The translations under genes and the position numbers were made by a program. Shown piece after piece: positions 46,196-57,572 of a stretch of 64,000 nucleotides of DNA. Under the pieces are notes generated by a model. The model saw only the letters and a program-made list of their open reading frames with translations. It was not told where the DNA came from and did no database searches. This DNA is from Manis javanica. Lineage: Eukaryota > Chordata > Mammalia > Pholidota > Manidae. The first letter of the stretch is position 1. Each line of letters starts with the position of its first letter. Location of the stretch: positions 144,939,173-145,003,172 of the forward strand of contig NC_133156.1 in the NCBI RefSeq assembly GCF_040802235.1, given 5' to 3'.

Positions 46196-48025
46196 ACTCT
46201 CTACCCTTTGTTTTCTGCTGTTTCTCTTTCCTCTTGACCAAGGCAGACTTTTTCTTCCTGGGGAGTGGCCCCCTAATTTCGAGAGGAGGCTCCTGGAAAT
46301 CCCTAATGTCTAGGATTGCGCAGAAGGCCTTCACCCATCCGAAATCTTTCCATTTTACTCAAAGAATTTAAGTTTGTGGCTTCTTCTTTTCCATTTTTTA
46401 ATAAAAGTTTGAACTTTACCGTTAATTAACCAACAAATACGAAATGTATAGGGTTCCCCAGGTAACACTTGAGTTTGAATGCATCTGCTACTACCTGGCG
46501 TTGACAGGGTGTACTATTTACATTCTTGCTCTAATTCTCATCTAGAAAATGAATCTGGAACTATTCCTTGGAGCTGTGTGAGGATCGTGAACACATGGAC
46601 GCATTAGACCTTTGCCAGCACATTGTAAATGTTCAAAAGTTAATGTCATCATTAGGAACCAGGCACTTTCCAGGCCTTAGGATATACAGATCAAAGTCCC
46701 CAGTGTCCTATCCTGATGTTTATAATTTAGTGCAGACACTTTGCTACTTTTTTCTAGATACAGACCTTTATTTTCATAAACATTTTGGTTGAGTGAAGCA
46801 TGCTCTCAAATGAGAATCTTTTCCAGTGTTTAACCAATTTTGTTTTCTTTTTTTAAACTTAGGTTCTGTTCAAGGGAAAGCTAGAATGACAGGATTTTAA
46901 TAACATTTTAGAGGACTCTTTCATTCCTCTGGTATTGCCCCATGTGGGCCTGGGCTGTTCTATAGAATGAACCTATCTATGTTGACAAGGCATACCTGTG
47001 TCCATGGTTCTTTTCTCTACAGCCAACATCTTTCAGGCTCATTTTTCATGTCTGTTGTGAAAAGCTCCCGTGCAGAAAATGGCAGTGAGTTTGTCTAGTT
47101 CATGTGTTACTCTTTTTACAAGTTGCAATTGAAATAGAGTTAGCACAAGAATGAAAATGCAGATGAATAGACGTTTTACAGCAGACAAACAAAAGACAAA
47201 TTTAATCAGGGATTGGCTGATACTCTGCAGCAGGAGTTTTGCAACAAATTTTTGAAATGGAAGAAAAAGGGAATATTACAGAACATCTTTAGTGCTTTAT
47301 AATCTCATTTTGAATCCTAAACACTGTTTTGGTGACTGCTTTGAAAGCTCTGACTCTGTTGCATGTGGAACCCTAAAGTAGCTTGATAATAAGTCTGACT
47401 GCACAATGTCAAAATTGATTCACAAAGATTAATGGATATTCACATTATTTGTGTTGGAGAAATTGTGCTTAAACCCCCAAAGTCCAGCTGGTGCAGCACT
47501 GGGAATACAAGGTGAAAAACTGGCAGAATTTACCACAAAGGATATTGTGTGTCATTTTACAGGATATTCTAGGTTGAAAAAGTAGATATGCAGTCAACCT
47601 TTTTAAAAAAGAACTCTTAGTCAATAGTTTCTATCCCGAGTCCTAAATTAATAAGCCAAGTGGGCAGTGTCCTAGTGGTTCTTGATCGAATCCTACCTCT
47701 GCTTATAAAAATGTGTCAGTATACTATAAGGCATGTCCCTCATTTTTCCTAATGAGGTACTTTCAAATATACCAGGTACAAAAATCATTTTCTTGCGGAG
47801 TTCTAGAGTAACTGTGCTTTGTAAGCAGTCATGTGGTACTGCAATAGAAAACTGATTCCTTCAAAAATCCATTTTATACAATAGCAGAAAACTGCAACAA
47901 CATCCACAACTGGAGTCGTCATATGATTAACCTTATGAGACTCCATTGTCCTTTCCTATACAATCACCATGTTGTCCAGGTCCCTGACGGAGGCCCTCAT
48001 CTCTGCATTTCTTCACGAGTGTTAT
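46196..48025. other. Non-coding stretch, no gene recognised
   Basis: Could be the first intron of a plus-strand transcript from the island. Near 46650-46780 'accaggcactttccaggcct', 'taggatatacagatcaaagt' resemble an L2-type segment ('accaggcactgttctaggtgctggg'). Nothing else was recognised. Confidence 0.45.
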
Positions 48026-48029
48026 ACTT

Positions 48030-48720
48030 TAGTTTATTACTTTAGAAGGAAAAGCAGTTCCACCTTTCCTACTATAATAGTCCTCCCTCCACAGGTCAGG
48101 GAACCAATATGGAAAGACAACCAGAAGCTGAGTACTTCTATTCTAATATTGCAGTTTGGCATTGGGGAAATAACCACAGCATAAATTTGGGGACCCACTG
48201 GGCCCACTGTGATATGAAACTGAGTTAAAACTACCTCAAACACTTATAAAAACTCCTACTTTGACTAGTGGACTATACTGACTTTTTGGGTCCCCAGGAA
48301 TAAGGCACTTTAGAACCAATATCTAGTAATCCTAACAAAATGTAATTTCCTTTCCCCAGTGCACAGTCACCCTGGTAAATAGTCTCAGGTCTCTTTGGAG
48401 ATGAGTAAGGAGAAGACTCACAGTATTAATTTCTGACAGTGTAGCATGTTTCTTTCTCAGGATCAGGCCTCTGTTTCACCAAAGAGACTGGGTCTGTGAA
48501 CTGACTCAACCCTAGAGTTAGTGGAGTGGCCATAAATTCTCTATTGTGGTGAATCAGTGACACTCCTATTCACCAGACATAAAAAGATTAAGAATTTAGG
48601 AGGCTTCCATTTTACAAATCTTTCCCAAGTTCTTTGAACTCTCTCCTGAGCTATTCAAGTAAAGGGATTCTGAGACAAGTAGTACCTACCCTTAGCCAAG
48701 TTGAATCAGCACAAGATTGC
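48030..48720. repeat. Possible degenerate LTR-retrotransposon internal region
   Basis: 'tttctcaggatcaggcctct', 'gtttcaccaaagagactggg', 'tctgtgaactgactcaaccc' and 'tagagttagtggagtggcca' resemble wording I associate with MaLR/ERVL internal sequence. No frame is left. Low confidence. Confidence 0.3.
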
Positions 48721-49525
48721 TAGGTAAGTGTACAGCTGATTACAGTAAAATGTGATGTACACACTCACACTGAGGTTTGTGCAAAACATGCTGGTAGTAC
48801 AGCAGGATTTAGGACTCCAGGGGAATCAAAGAAGGCTAGTTAGTGGTTTATAAACTGACTTTTAGAAGGAGGAAAGGTGGTGGGATGAGAGAAGCATGTC
48901 AGGTAACATTCCAGGTATGTCTCATTTGGCAAAGTGAGTGGTTTACCATAGCTGGAAAACTCAGTTCAGTGCATGCCGGGTAATTGAGCCAACAAGGCTA
49001 GATGTGACTTTTTCTGGCTTGGTATTAAAAACAATCTTCAGCCAGCAACTGTGAATGTTTTGTAAAGATGATTTAGGCCTTTAAGTAAATTATGCTTAAA
49101 AAAATTAACTTAGATTCATCCAAATAGGAGATATACATAGTACATAGACAATTTAATGAATCTGAATATTGCCTCCCTATTTTCCATTGATCAAATTTAA
49201 TGCATACACTTTACTAGAGATACTATAACAGTTCAATTAATGGTTATTTCTCCCCAAAACCATAATATAATATTATTTAATGATCAAATACTGTTGCACT
49301 ATTTATTCAGATAAATGTATTCACACTTTTTTCTCCTTAATATTGTTACATATTTTTCTAATTTTTTTTAGAGGGGGTAAGAATACAAAAATTATATATA
49401 TATGGATATTTTTGGTGGAATGCAATCACTTATTAATCTGTGAAACCAGTACTTTCACTCATGTCTGTGTAAACCACACAATATAGTGGCTTCATCTTAA
49501 GTCTTAACAGAATTTAGTAATACGG
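48721..49525. other. Non-coding stretch, no gene recognised
   Basis: AT-rich, with a short (AT)n near 49394-49403. No gene or repeat call. Confidence 0.5.
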
Positions 49526-49527
49526 GA

Positions 49528-49918
49528 TTGTGATGGTTAATTTTATGTGTCAGTGTGGGTAGGCCATGGAGCTAGTTTTTGGTCAAACACCAGTCTAGAT
49601 GTTGCTGTGAAGGTATTTTTTAGATGAGACTAACATTGAAATCAGTATACTTGAAAGAAAACATATCACCATACAGCAAAGTGGTAGGCTTCATCCAATC
49701 AGTTGAAAGTTTTAAGGGAAAAAGACTGAAGTTCCCCAAGGAAGAGGGAATTCTGCCTTCAGACAAGACTGAAACATCAACACTTCCCGAATGTTCGTCT
49801 GCATTGCATATTTCACACTTGCCACCCCAACAATTGTGTGAATCAATTCTTTAAAAGTCAATCTCTCTCTTCATCTCATTGGTTCTGTTTCTCTGGAGGA
49901 CATTGACTAATAAAAGGA
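49528..49918 (+). repeat. Ancient LTR-like repeat
   Basis: It starts 'tgtgatggttaattttatgt', 'gtcagtgtgggtaggccatg', then 'catccaatcagttgaaagtt', 'gaagagggaattctgccttc', 'aatcaattctttaaaagtca' and ends 'tctctggaggacattgacta'. This is the complete order of a common mammalian LTR-like repeat, about 390 bp. Confidence 0.7.
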
Positions 49919-50364
49919 TAGACCAAACATTGTTTTAAAACATCGATTTAAAAGCATATATGTGCACAAAGGAATTGCTGATGAATTTATAAAAGAACTT
50001 ATCAACTTGAATAAATATTTGATAATTTATAATCAAGATTGGATTGTAAATAATTTGGGAACAATATCAGCATGAATAACTGGAGTTAAACATAATTTTC
50101 AAATTCAGTTTTTACTAGCAATTTTCAAACTGTTTACCAAAAATTCAATTCTCTGTAGAATGGCTGACTTTCTCCCATTTTACTGAATTGTTGAGGTACT
50201 GGTAAGTATTAAAATATAAATCAAGAAAATAAAAATATCTTCAAGTAGGATAAGAAGCCTTTGAATAACAAATAAATAGGGAATACACATATTGAAAAAG
50301 TAAGGTAGTATGGTTATCATAGCCAAAAGTAGATTTCTGCAAATTCATAGTTCTTATGGGTTAC
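49919..50364. other. Non-coding stretch, no gene recognised
   Basis: AT-rich sequence with nothing recognised. Confidence 0.5.
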
Positions 50365-50735
50365 GTTCTGTCCCAAAAATTCACATTTCGGTCCTAACCC
50401 AGAATACCTCAGAATGTAACTTTGTTGGAGATTCCAGATTATAAAGAGAGAAACTTGGAGATAGACATGCATACAGGGAGCGCTCCGTGTAGGACCAAAG
50501 CAGACATCAGGATGATGCTTCTACAACCCAAGGAACACCAAAGATTGTCAACCAACTACCAGAAGCTAGGAGAGACCCATGGAACAGATTCTTCCTCACA
50601 GTGCTCAGAAGGAACAACCCTACCAGCACTTTTATCTTGGAATCCTAGTTTCCAGAACTGAGACAATGCAATTCTGCCATTTAAGTTACCTCACCTGTGG
50701 TACTTTATTGCAGCAGTTCTAGAAAAGTAACTCTG
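50365..50735 (+). repeat. MLT1-type LTR
   Basis: 'cacatttcggtcctaaccca', 'gaatacctcagaatgtaact', 'tagacatgcatacagggagc', 'agtttccagaactgagacaa' and 'ggtactttattgcagcagtt' are in MLT1 order. Confidence 0.8.
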
Positions 50736-50879
50736 GAATACTAATTGATTTTTTGTGATAAACAATAAAGAAATACCACTGTGAAATTCCTGATGATTCA
50801 ACTAATCTCAAAACTATTATTTATGAACTACTGTTGTTATTTTCAAATATTCAGTTATTATATATAAATAATAATGATA

Positions 50880-51125
50880 ATGATAATAGCTAACTCTTAT
50901 GGAACATTTGTTATTTGCCAGGAAGTCACTGTTTTAAATGCTTTTTAAGTATATTAACTCATAAATAATACTATTAACCCCATTTTGTGAAAGAAACACA
51001 GAAGTACAAGGAAAGTAAGTTACTTAAGTTTACATATATAGTAAGTGGTATATCCAAGGTATAAAACTAAGGGAGTTTGGTTCTAAAGTTTCTGATTCTA
51101 ACCACATGCCATATTATCTATTGAT
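50880..51125 (-). repeat. MIR SINE, antisense
   Basis: 'atttgttatttgccaggaag', 'actgttttaaatgcttttta', 'ccccattttgtgaaagaaac', 'aagtaagttacttaagttta' and 'agtaagtggtatatccaagg' form the complete reverse-complement MIR layout. Confidence 0.8.
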
Positions 51126-53066
51126 GACATAACTAATAAAGATTCCCTTGCCCCCAGAAGAGCTTTCCAAGCTCAATGACTGGTTGCATTTGGGAAGCTA
51201 GATTCACAACAGATACCTACATGACACAAGGCTGTCTACCTGGAAGTATTCAGGTCACATGGTGCTAACCAGCCTCATTTTCTTTTACATAACACACTTT
51301 ATGTGGAGCTATTTATATTTGAGATTTATTTTAACAGAAAATCATATACTAATCCTTTATTTTGGTCTTTATTTCTGTTAATATTTAAGTCAGTTATTTT
51401 CTTGAAAAACCTACAATGATCATTAAAACATATGTAATAAAAATATAATCTTATTTCAATGAATTGTGAATTTTGTGAATGTAATGCTGTTTAATGACAT
51501 GGAGTTCAGTAACTGCAAAAACATAGACACACACACATGCACACGCACACACAGGCTCATTGTCTATCCTTGACTGTAAGCAGTTACTTCCATTAGAGGG
51601 TAAAATGTCTTTCATTCATTTTGTGATCTCTGGAGAGCTTGTTTTATATGCTTCAATGAAGAAGCTGATAGATGTAAATGATTAACATCATTAAAGGGGT
51701 TTCCATTGAGGAATAATGGGTCTCTCCTCTTCTGCAGTTGAGTAACTTGACTGAGTTGCGCTCCAGTTCCATGGCTCACCTTGTGCTGAGCAGAGAGTTC
51801 GCTACTTCCAAGACCCTGGATTTCCTGGGACATGCTCCTGCTACTTCCTGAAGCCTGGGCACCTTACCTAAACGCTGTGCAGCACAACTCCCCATGACTC
51901 ACTGGTAAGGCATTTTCAGTTACCTCTTGTATTTTTCTATGGTGCCAGTTCCTTAGTGTTTAGAGGCAGATTTTAAAATTTCTTAATAAATAAAATCTAA
52001 AGAAATCAAAATGTTACATATGTAATACTGAGAAGTTATGTATGGAAGAGTACCACATGGCTCTATTGTATAAGGAATACACTCTAACATCATAGAACTG
52101 AAGACATAATTTTTAATTAATCATAGATTTAAATTATATGTTTTTCTATTTAGGTTTCATCTTTTAAACTGTTATATACTATATTTAATGCTTTGAAGTG
52201 TGTGAAATTCAATGCCTTGCCAAGGTTATCTATTGTCTGTTTATCTATATCTTTTTTTTCCTTCTTTATTACATATCAAGAAAGGAAAATAAACATTTTA
52301 AATTAAATGTGCAATTAAAATGCTTTTGGCTGTAGGTGGCTCAAAATTGCTTAAACAGTAAGCACATGATTATTTCACACATCTGGAAGTTTACAGTGTC
52401 ACTTAATAGACGAGCTCAAGAGTCCTTCCTATTTTCCACTCTGCCATCCTCAGGTTGTTCCTTGGTCTTGTGACCTGGATGGATGCACAGTGGCTGTGCG
52501 ATTTCAGGTATCACATCCCTCAAATCAAGAGGACCTCCTTCTTTGTGGTTCTCTCTTCATGAAGAACTTTTCCCAGCCCCCAGCCCCACCCTCCACAGAC
52601 CATTTTGCACATGTCCTTGACCGGAAGCATAATAAGCCCAGCCTCGAAACAAGTCATGGTCAAAGGAATGGGATCCTTGTGTAGTTGACTTAAACCTTAA
52701 TTTACCCCAGAGCCATGTGATGGAGGATTAGATGTCTGAAAAACCAGGAATGGACCTGCCCCACAGGAAAAACAGGATAATGCATTTTGGAGAGGCTACC
52801 TATGATTGTGGCTTCCAGGCTCTGCAATATAAGGCCTTGCTACCTCCTGGGTGAGTGCAGGACAGTTTAGAAAGGAGAGGAGGTGGGAATTACATTCCCC
52901 AGCCTCTTTGATTTTTTAGCTACTGTTTTGCCTGGCACTTCCTAGATAAATTTGAGACCTTCCAGGTTCCTATTTGCCAACAGAAACACTTGCCTCTGTC
53001 TGTGGGCTGGGTGTTTTCTCCTTCTGGAGCAGAGGAGGGATGTCATTATTGGCCCATGCTAATGCT
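51126..53066. other. Non-coding stretch with unclassified old repeat
   Basis: A CA-rich stretch lies at 51526-51553. At 52330-52750 'ggctgtaggtggctcaaaat', 'cacacatctggaagtttaca' and 'ttccttggtcttgtgacctg' look like an old medium-reiteration repeat. At 51722-51740 a strong acceptor-like 'tctctcctcttctgcag' precedes about 37 open codons ending at 51850, a weak exon candidate only. Confidence 0.4.
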
Positions 53067-53359
53067 TGTGGGGAAGTTGGGGCTCCTGTGGCCAGGATCC
53101 TCACTGAACTTAAACCACCTGATGATGTAACTGGCCTGTTGCTGGGCTGCCGCTTCCACACCTTTAAGCAATAAGCTATTATTGAGCTATATAGAGAGCT
53201 CGGCCCAGTGCTCTGGGCGGAGGCAGAGACGCTAGTGTTCGACCTACCGCCAGGAGAACAAGCCAGGTAATAAACCCTTTCACCCCAAAGAACGTTTTGC
53301 TGTCAATTTCTTTGGTCACTTTGAATCCACAGTGAACTTGCCAGGGGCTGAAACCCTCA
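53067..53359 (+). mobile_element. Solo LTR of an endogenous retrovirus, copy B
   Basis: It starts TGTGGGGAAG, has the TATA-like 'gagctatatagagagctcgg' near 53185-53204, AATAAA at 53269-53274, 'ccctttcaccccaaagaacg' and 'tttggtcactttgaatccac', and ends 'gctgaaaccctca'. The same order is seen in reverse at 13417-13871. It lacks the minisatellite block of copy A. No flanking internal sequence, so a solo LTR. Confidence 0.75.
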
Positions 53360-53439
53360 GACAAGACAGAGATTAATCTTCATTTACTGCTTGTAACAAG
53401 GTCAGGCCATCCCAACAATTGCCCACACTTCTGCTTTGT

Positions 53440-53820
53440 CCTCTTGCTGCCAACCTGAACTGGAACAACCCTCCCTACACCAACGACACCTAATTACTCA
53501 ACTCAAGGAATTTCTCAGCCCTCACCTTAGCTGGCTTCTGGCACCATTTGACATGAAGGCTTTTTTTTGCCTTGAAGTTTCTCAGAAACCTCTGCACCCA
53601 TCCTAACTGGCCCAGACCCTCCCTCAGTCTTGGGACTCTTTTCCACCAGGCCTTTCAGCATGTTGGTCCCCTAAATGTTCCTTCCCCACCCACCTCATCT
53701 TCTGTCCTACTCTCCTCACCCTGGATATCCTCTTGGGTCCCTTTTTAGGCCCCAGCTTTGCCCTCAACTCCCGGCCCTCATCTCACACATGTAGCTCTAG
53801 GTCTGCATGTTCATTTCCAT
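53440..53820 (+). repeat. L2 LINE internal fragment
   Basis: 'ccaacctgaactggaacaac', 'ccttagctggcttctggcac', 'catttgacatgaaggctttt' and 'ccctaaatgttccttcccca' fit the L2 ORF2 3' region. Confidence 0.5.
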
Positions 53821-54089
53821 TAAATGAATTAAATTACAATTATATAAGCACCTCATATTTAGCAAGTTCAGATCATGCCCCTCCTCTGCATTTTCTTACA
53901 TGAGACAAAGGCTCCCTGATTGTCCCATTCATCCGAAGCAGAGCCTGACACAGAACATCAAATCAGCCCTTCTCAGGAATGAACCTCCATGGCCATTCTG
54001 CAGCCAAGGCAGGGCAGGCTTGCTTTGCTCAGGCCCCTCAGAAGGGTGTTTTTTCTTGTCTAACTACCTCTTTCCTTGTTCAAGTCTTC

Positions 54090-54335
54090 CTCATTTGTTG
54101 ACTGGATCCCAGTCCTCTCCATCCCATCCTCCACAAAGCAGCCAAATGGGCTTTTAAAAAGTTAAACCGTTTTGGAAATAGTGGAGATGGTTGCACAACA
54201 TTGTGAATGTAATGGATACTTTTGAATTTTACAATCAGAAAATGGTTAAATGGAAAATTCTGTGTATGTATTATCACAGTCAAAAAATCTTTATGGAAAA
54301 AATATCAAAAGATACTAAAAACTTATCTATATTAA
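54090..54335 (+). repeat. L2 end followed by old L1M 3' end
   Basis: 54090-54160 resembles the L2 region 'cagcagccagagtgatctttt'. From about 54170 'gtggagatggttgcacaaca', 'ttgtgaatgtaatggatact' and 'aaaatggttaaatggaaaat' form the typical L1M 3' terminus. Confidence 0.65.
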
Positions 54336-54640
54336 AGGCAAGTCATGTTAATGTAATAGTAAGGTCGCCTGGCCTTTATTATAAAACAAACACACAAAAA
54401 ACCGAGTCAGGTTTCTGATTGCTAAAACAAACAAGCAAACAAAAAATTAAACCAGAGCATGTCAGTGTCAGCCTTAAACACATTGTAATGTTTGGGGAGG
54501 GAAGAATGCCTGCTCCCTTGTTGGGCCTTGGAGGCCCTGCGTGGCTCACTCTGAGACCCCTGGGAGCCTTGCCCTCCTCCCTGCCCCCATTCCTCACTCA
54601 GCCCAGCTGCTCCCCATCATTCCCCATGACACACATCGCC

Positions 54641-55559
54641 TACCATCAGAGAAATGCAAATTAAAACCACAATGAGATATCATCTCACACCAGTAAGGAT
54701 GGCTACCATCCAAAAGACAAACAACAACAAATGTTGGTGAGGTTGTGGAGAAAGGGGAACTCTCCTTCACTTCTGGTAGGAATGTAAATTAGTTCAACCA
54801 TTATGGAAAGCAGTATGGAGGTTCCTCAAAATGCTCAAAATAGAAATACTATTTGACCCAGGAATTCCACTTCTAGGAATTTACCCCAAGAATGCAGCAC
54901 TCCAGTTTGAAAAAGACAGATGCACCCCTATGTTTATCGCTGCACTATTTACAATAGCCAAGATATGGAAGCAACCTAAATGTCCATCAGTAGATGAATG
55001 GATAAAGAAGATGTGGTACATATACACAATGGAATATTACTCAGCCATAAGAAAAAAACAAATCCTACCATTCACAACAACATGGATGGAGCTAGAGGGT
55101 GTTATGCTCAGTGAAATAAGCCAGGTGGAGAAAGACAAGTACCAAATGATTTCACTCATATGTGGAGTATAAGAACAAAAGAAAACTGAAGGAACAAAAC
55201 ATCAGCAGAAGCACAGAACACAAGAATGGACTAATAGTTACCAAAGGGAAAGGGACTGGGGAGGACGGGTGGGAAGGGAGGGATAAGGGCAGGAAAAAAA
55301 GAAAGGGGGCATTATGATTAGCATGTATAGTGTAGGGGCGGCACAGGGAGGGCTGTGCAACACAGAGAAGACAAATAGTGATTTTACAGCATCTTACTAT
55401 GTTGATGGACAGTGACTGTGAACGGGGATGTGGGGGGACTTGGTGAAGGGGGGAGCCTAGTAAACATAATGTCCTTCATGTAATTGTAGATTAATGATAT
55501 GAAAATAAAAATTAAATAAATAAATAAATAAAATAAAAAATTAAATAATGACTAAAAAA
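54641..55559 (+). mobile_element. L1: 5'-truncated LINE-1, 3' end only
   Basis: It matches the end of the 14.8-kb L1 from about position 19428 of that copy ('atcagagaaatgcaaattaa'). It includes 'PKCPSVDEWIKK' and 'YYSAIR' of ORF2 (frame 54831-55172), a stop at 'ggagtataa' and a G-rich 3'UTR. The 3' end 'ttgtagattaatgatatg' is followed by A-rich (TAAA)n up to 55559. It lacks the extra sequence that follows the 14.8-kb copy, so the ordinary L1 3' end is here. No clear target-site repeat was found. Confidence 0.9.
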
Positions 55560-56795
55560 AAAATGTTCTTTCCTTGTTTAGTTAACAGGTTGACATTTAA
55601 TTTATTATGACCTAAAATATGTGCTTGGTTACAACACCATAAAAATAATTTCTGGAGACAGAGAATATTAGGAAGGTGTGGAGACATCACAGGAGGCTTG
55701 TTTGTGGAAGAAGGATGGTGTGCAGCACTTTCCTGAGAAATCTGAGTGAGAGATAGTGTAGTGTAGTGGACAACAGACATGCAGCAGACACACATAGATG
55801 CTATTTGAAATGCCATGTCCAGAAATGGGTTGCATGCTCTCCAACCATATTCTTATTGTTATTATTCTGAGTGGTTGCCCCTTCCTCCCCTCTTGTTTTC
55901 TGTATGGCATTCCTGAGAGCCTTCAGAGCAGTGAGATTTGGTTCCATCTGCACATTTTTCTTTCTCTTCTCTCTCTGCAACTCTTCTCAACCAATCCCTG
56001 TAACAACCTACTCACCACACCACGTGCAATTTAGGGGCTCCACATCTAAGAATTTGCAAGTTTGGTGTCTAAGCCATTGTACAGAAATAAGATTCCATTC
56101 TTGAGAATTGTCAGCACAATAGGTGTCCTCTCTGCTTATGCTTTTTTGTGTATTTTTGATGCAGAGGCTCTAAGTTAGATTGCATGGGTTCAGACAGTGG
56201 TGAAGTCCAGTTCTGTATTTTATTCTTTAGGTGAGTGTAAGCATCTTAGTCTAGTATTGCCAGCTCTTTCTACAGTCCAAAGTATTTTAATTGTTCCATT
56301 AATTATATATCAATTGGTATAATTCAATTCAACCTACTAGAGCATATGGCTAATCCAGGTGCCCCAACAGATACCTAATTATCCCTGAAAATGTGTCCTA
56401 GCTGATATGGCTGTTATCTGCACCTTTCCAGTCATTTTTGAATACAAAGGTTATTGCTATAATTATCCTAATTGCAACTGTAAAATTCAGTCACTTGCTT
56501 ATTAATTGGAGAGCTCTTAGAAATAGAGAAAATTATGAGAATATAATCTAGTTGTTAGAATTTAAAAAATAAATAGGACAACTGCCTTTGTAAAGGCATA
56601 GGTAGGTTCAGTGTGTACACTATGCAAAATAATGTTATGCAAATAATATTTGAGAAAGAGGAAAGTGCTGCTGGCCGTGTTATTCTCTTGTTGGACAGAC
56701 AGCCTCATAGAAAACTGACTCACAGTGAGGCTATTATAACATGATGCAAAACAAGGCCACTTTTTGATTTTGTCTAAGCACAGATAAAAACAAAG
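55560..56795. other. Non-coding stretch, no gene recognised
   Basis: No domain, island or repeat was recognised. Confidence 0.5.
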
Positions 56796-56799
56796 GCAC

Positions 56800-57165
56800 T
56801 GTTATGGACTGAATGTCTGTGCTCTACCCCAGTTAATAAGTTGAAATTCTAACTAAAAAGTGATGGTACTAGGAAATGGGCCTTTAGGGGCAGATTGGGC
56901 CATGAGGCCCTTGATGGGATTAGTACCCTAAAAAAGAGACCCAGGAAGCTCCCTCCGTCTCTGTCTACCTGTGGGGACACAATCACAAGGCGGCAGCCTG
57001 CAACCCAAAAGAGAGTCCTCACCAGATCCTGACTATCCTGGCACCTTGATCTTGTACATCCCAGCATCCCGAACTATGAAAAATACGTTTCTGATGTTTG
57101 TAAGTCAGCCAGTCTGTTGTAGCCTGTTGTATCAGCCTGAAGTGACTGGCAGTCATTGTGCCTCC
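56800..57165 (+). repeat. MLT1/MST-type LTR
   Basis: 'gttatggactgaatgtctgt', 'gttgaaattctaactaaaaa', 'gggcctttaggggcagattg', 'ggccatgaggcccttgatgg' and 'caccttgatcttgtacatcc' then 'ccagtctgttgtagcctgtt' are in the expected order. Confidence 0.75.
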
Positions 57166-57201
57166 CACAGAATACCAAACAGTCCTGCTCTTGCTAAATG
57201 A

Positions 57202-57218
57202 GTGGCTGTTACTTCTTT
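57202..57218 (+). repeat. Target-site duplication of antisense L1, left copy
   Basis: gtggctgttacttcttt; the right copy at 63511-63527 reads gtggctgttggttcttt (15 of 17 identical). It sits just outside the L1 A-tail (T-run at 57227-57234 on the plus strand). Confidence 0.75.
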
Positions 57219-57572
57219 TTATTCACATTTTTTTATTAAGGCATCATTGATGTACAATCTTACGAAGGTTTCACGTGAGCAACATTGTGGTTATTACATT
57301 CACATGTATTACTCAGTCCCCCTCCCCCTGCCATTGCAGTCACTGTCCATCAGCGCAGTAAGATGCTATAGAGTTATTACTTGTCTTCACTATTCTCTGT
57401 TGTCTTCCCTGTGACACGCCTGCATTATGTGTGCTGACCATAATGCCCCTTAATCCACTTATCCCTCCCTCGACACCTGCCCTCCCCAACCCCTTCCCTT
57501 TGGTAACCACTACTCCGTTCTTGGAGTCTGTGAGTCTCCTGCTGTTTTGTTCCTTCAGTTTTTGCTTTGTTG

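Noticed and set aside
45371..46237. 288-codon plus-strand frame and several long minus-strand frames in the CpG island
   Set aside because: Long frames are expected in very GC-rich DNA because stop codons are rare there. All frames are open on both strands, composition is Pro/Arg/Gly/Ala-rich, and nothing resembles a domain.
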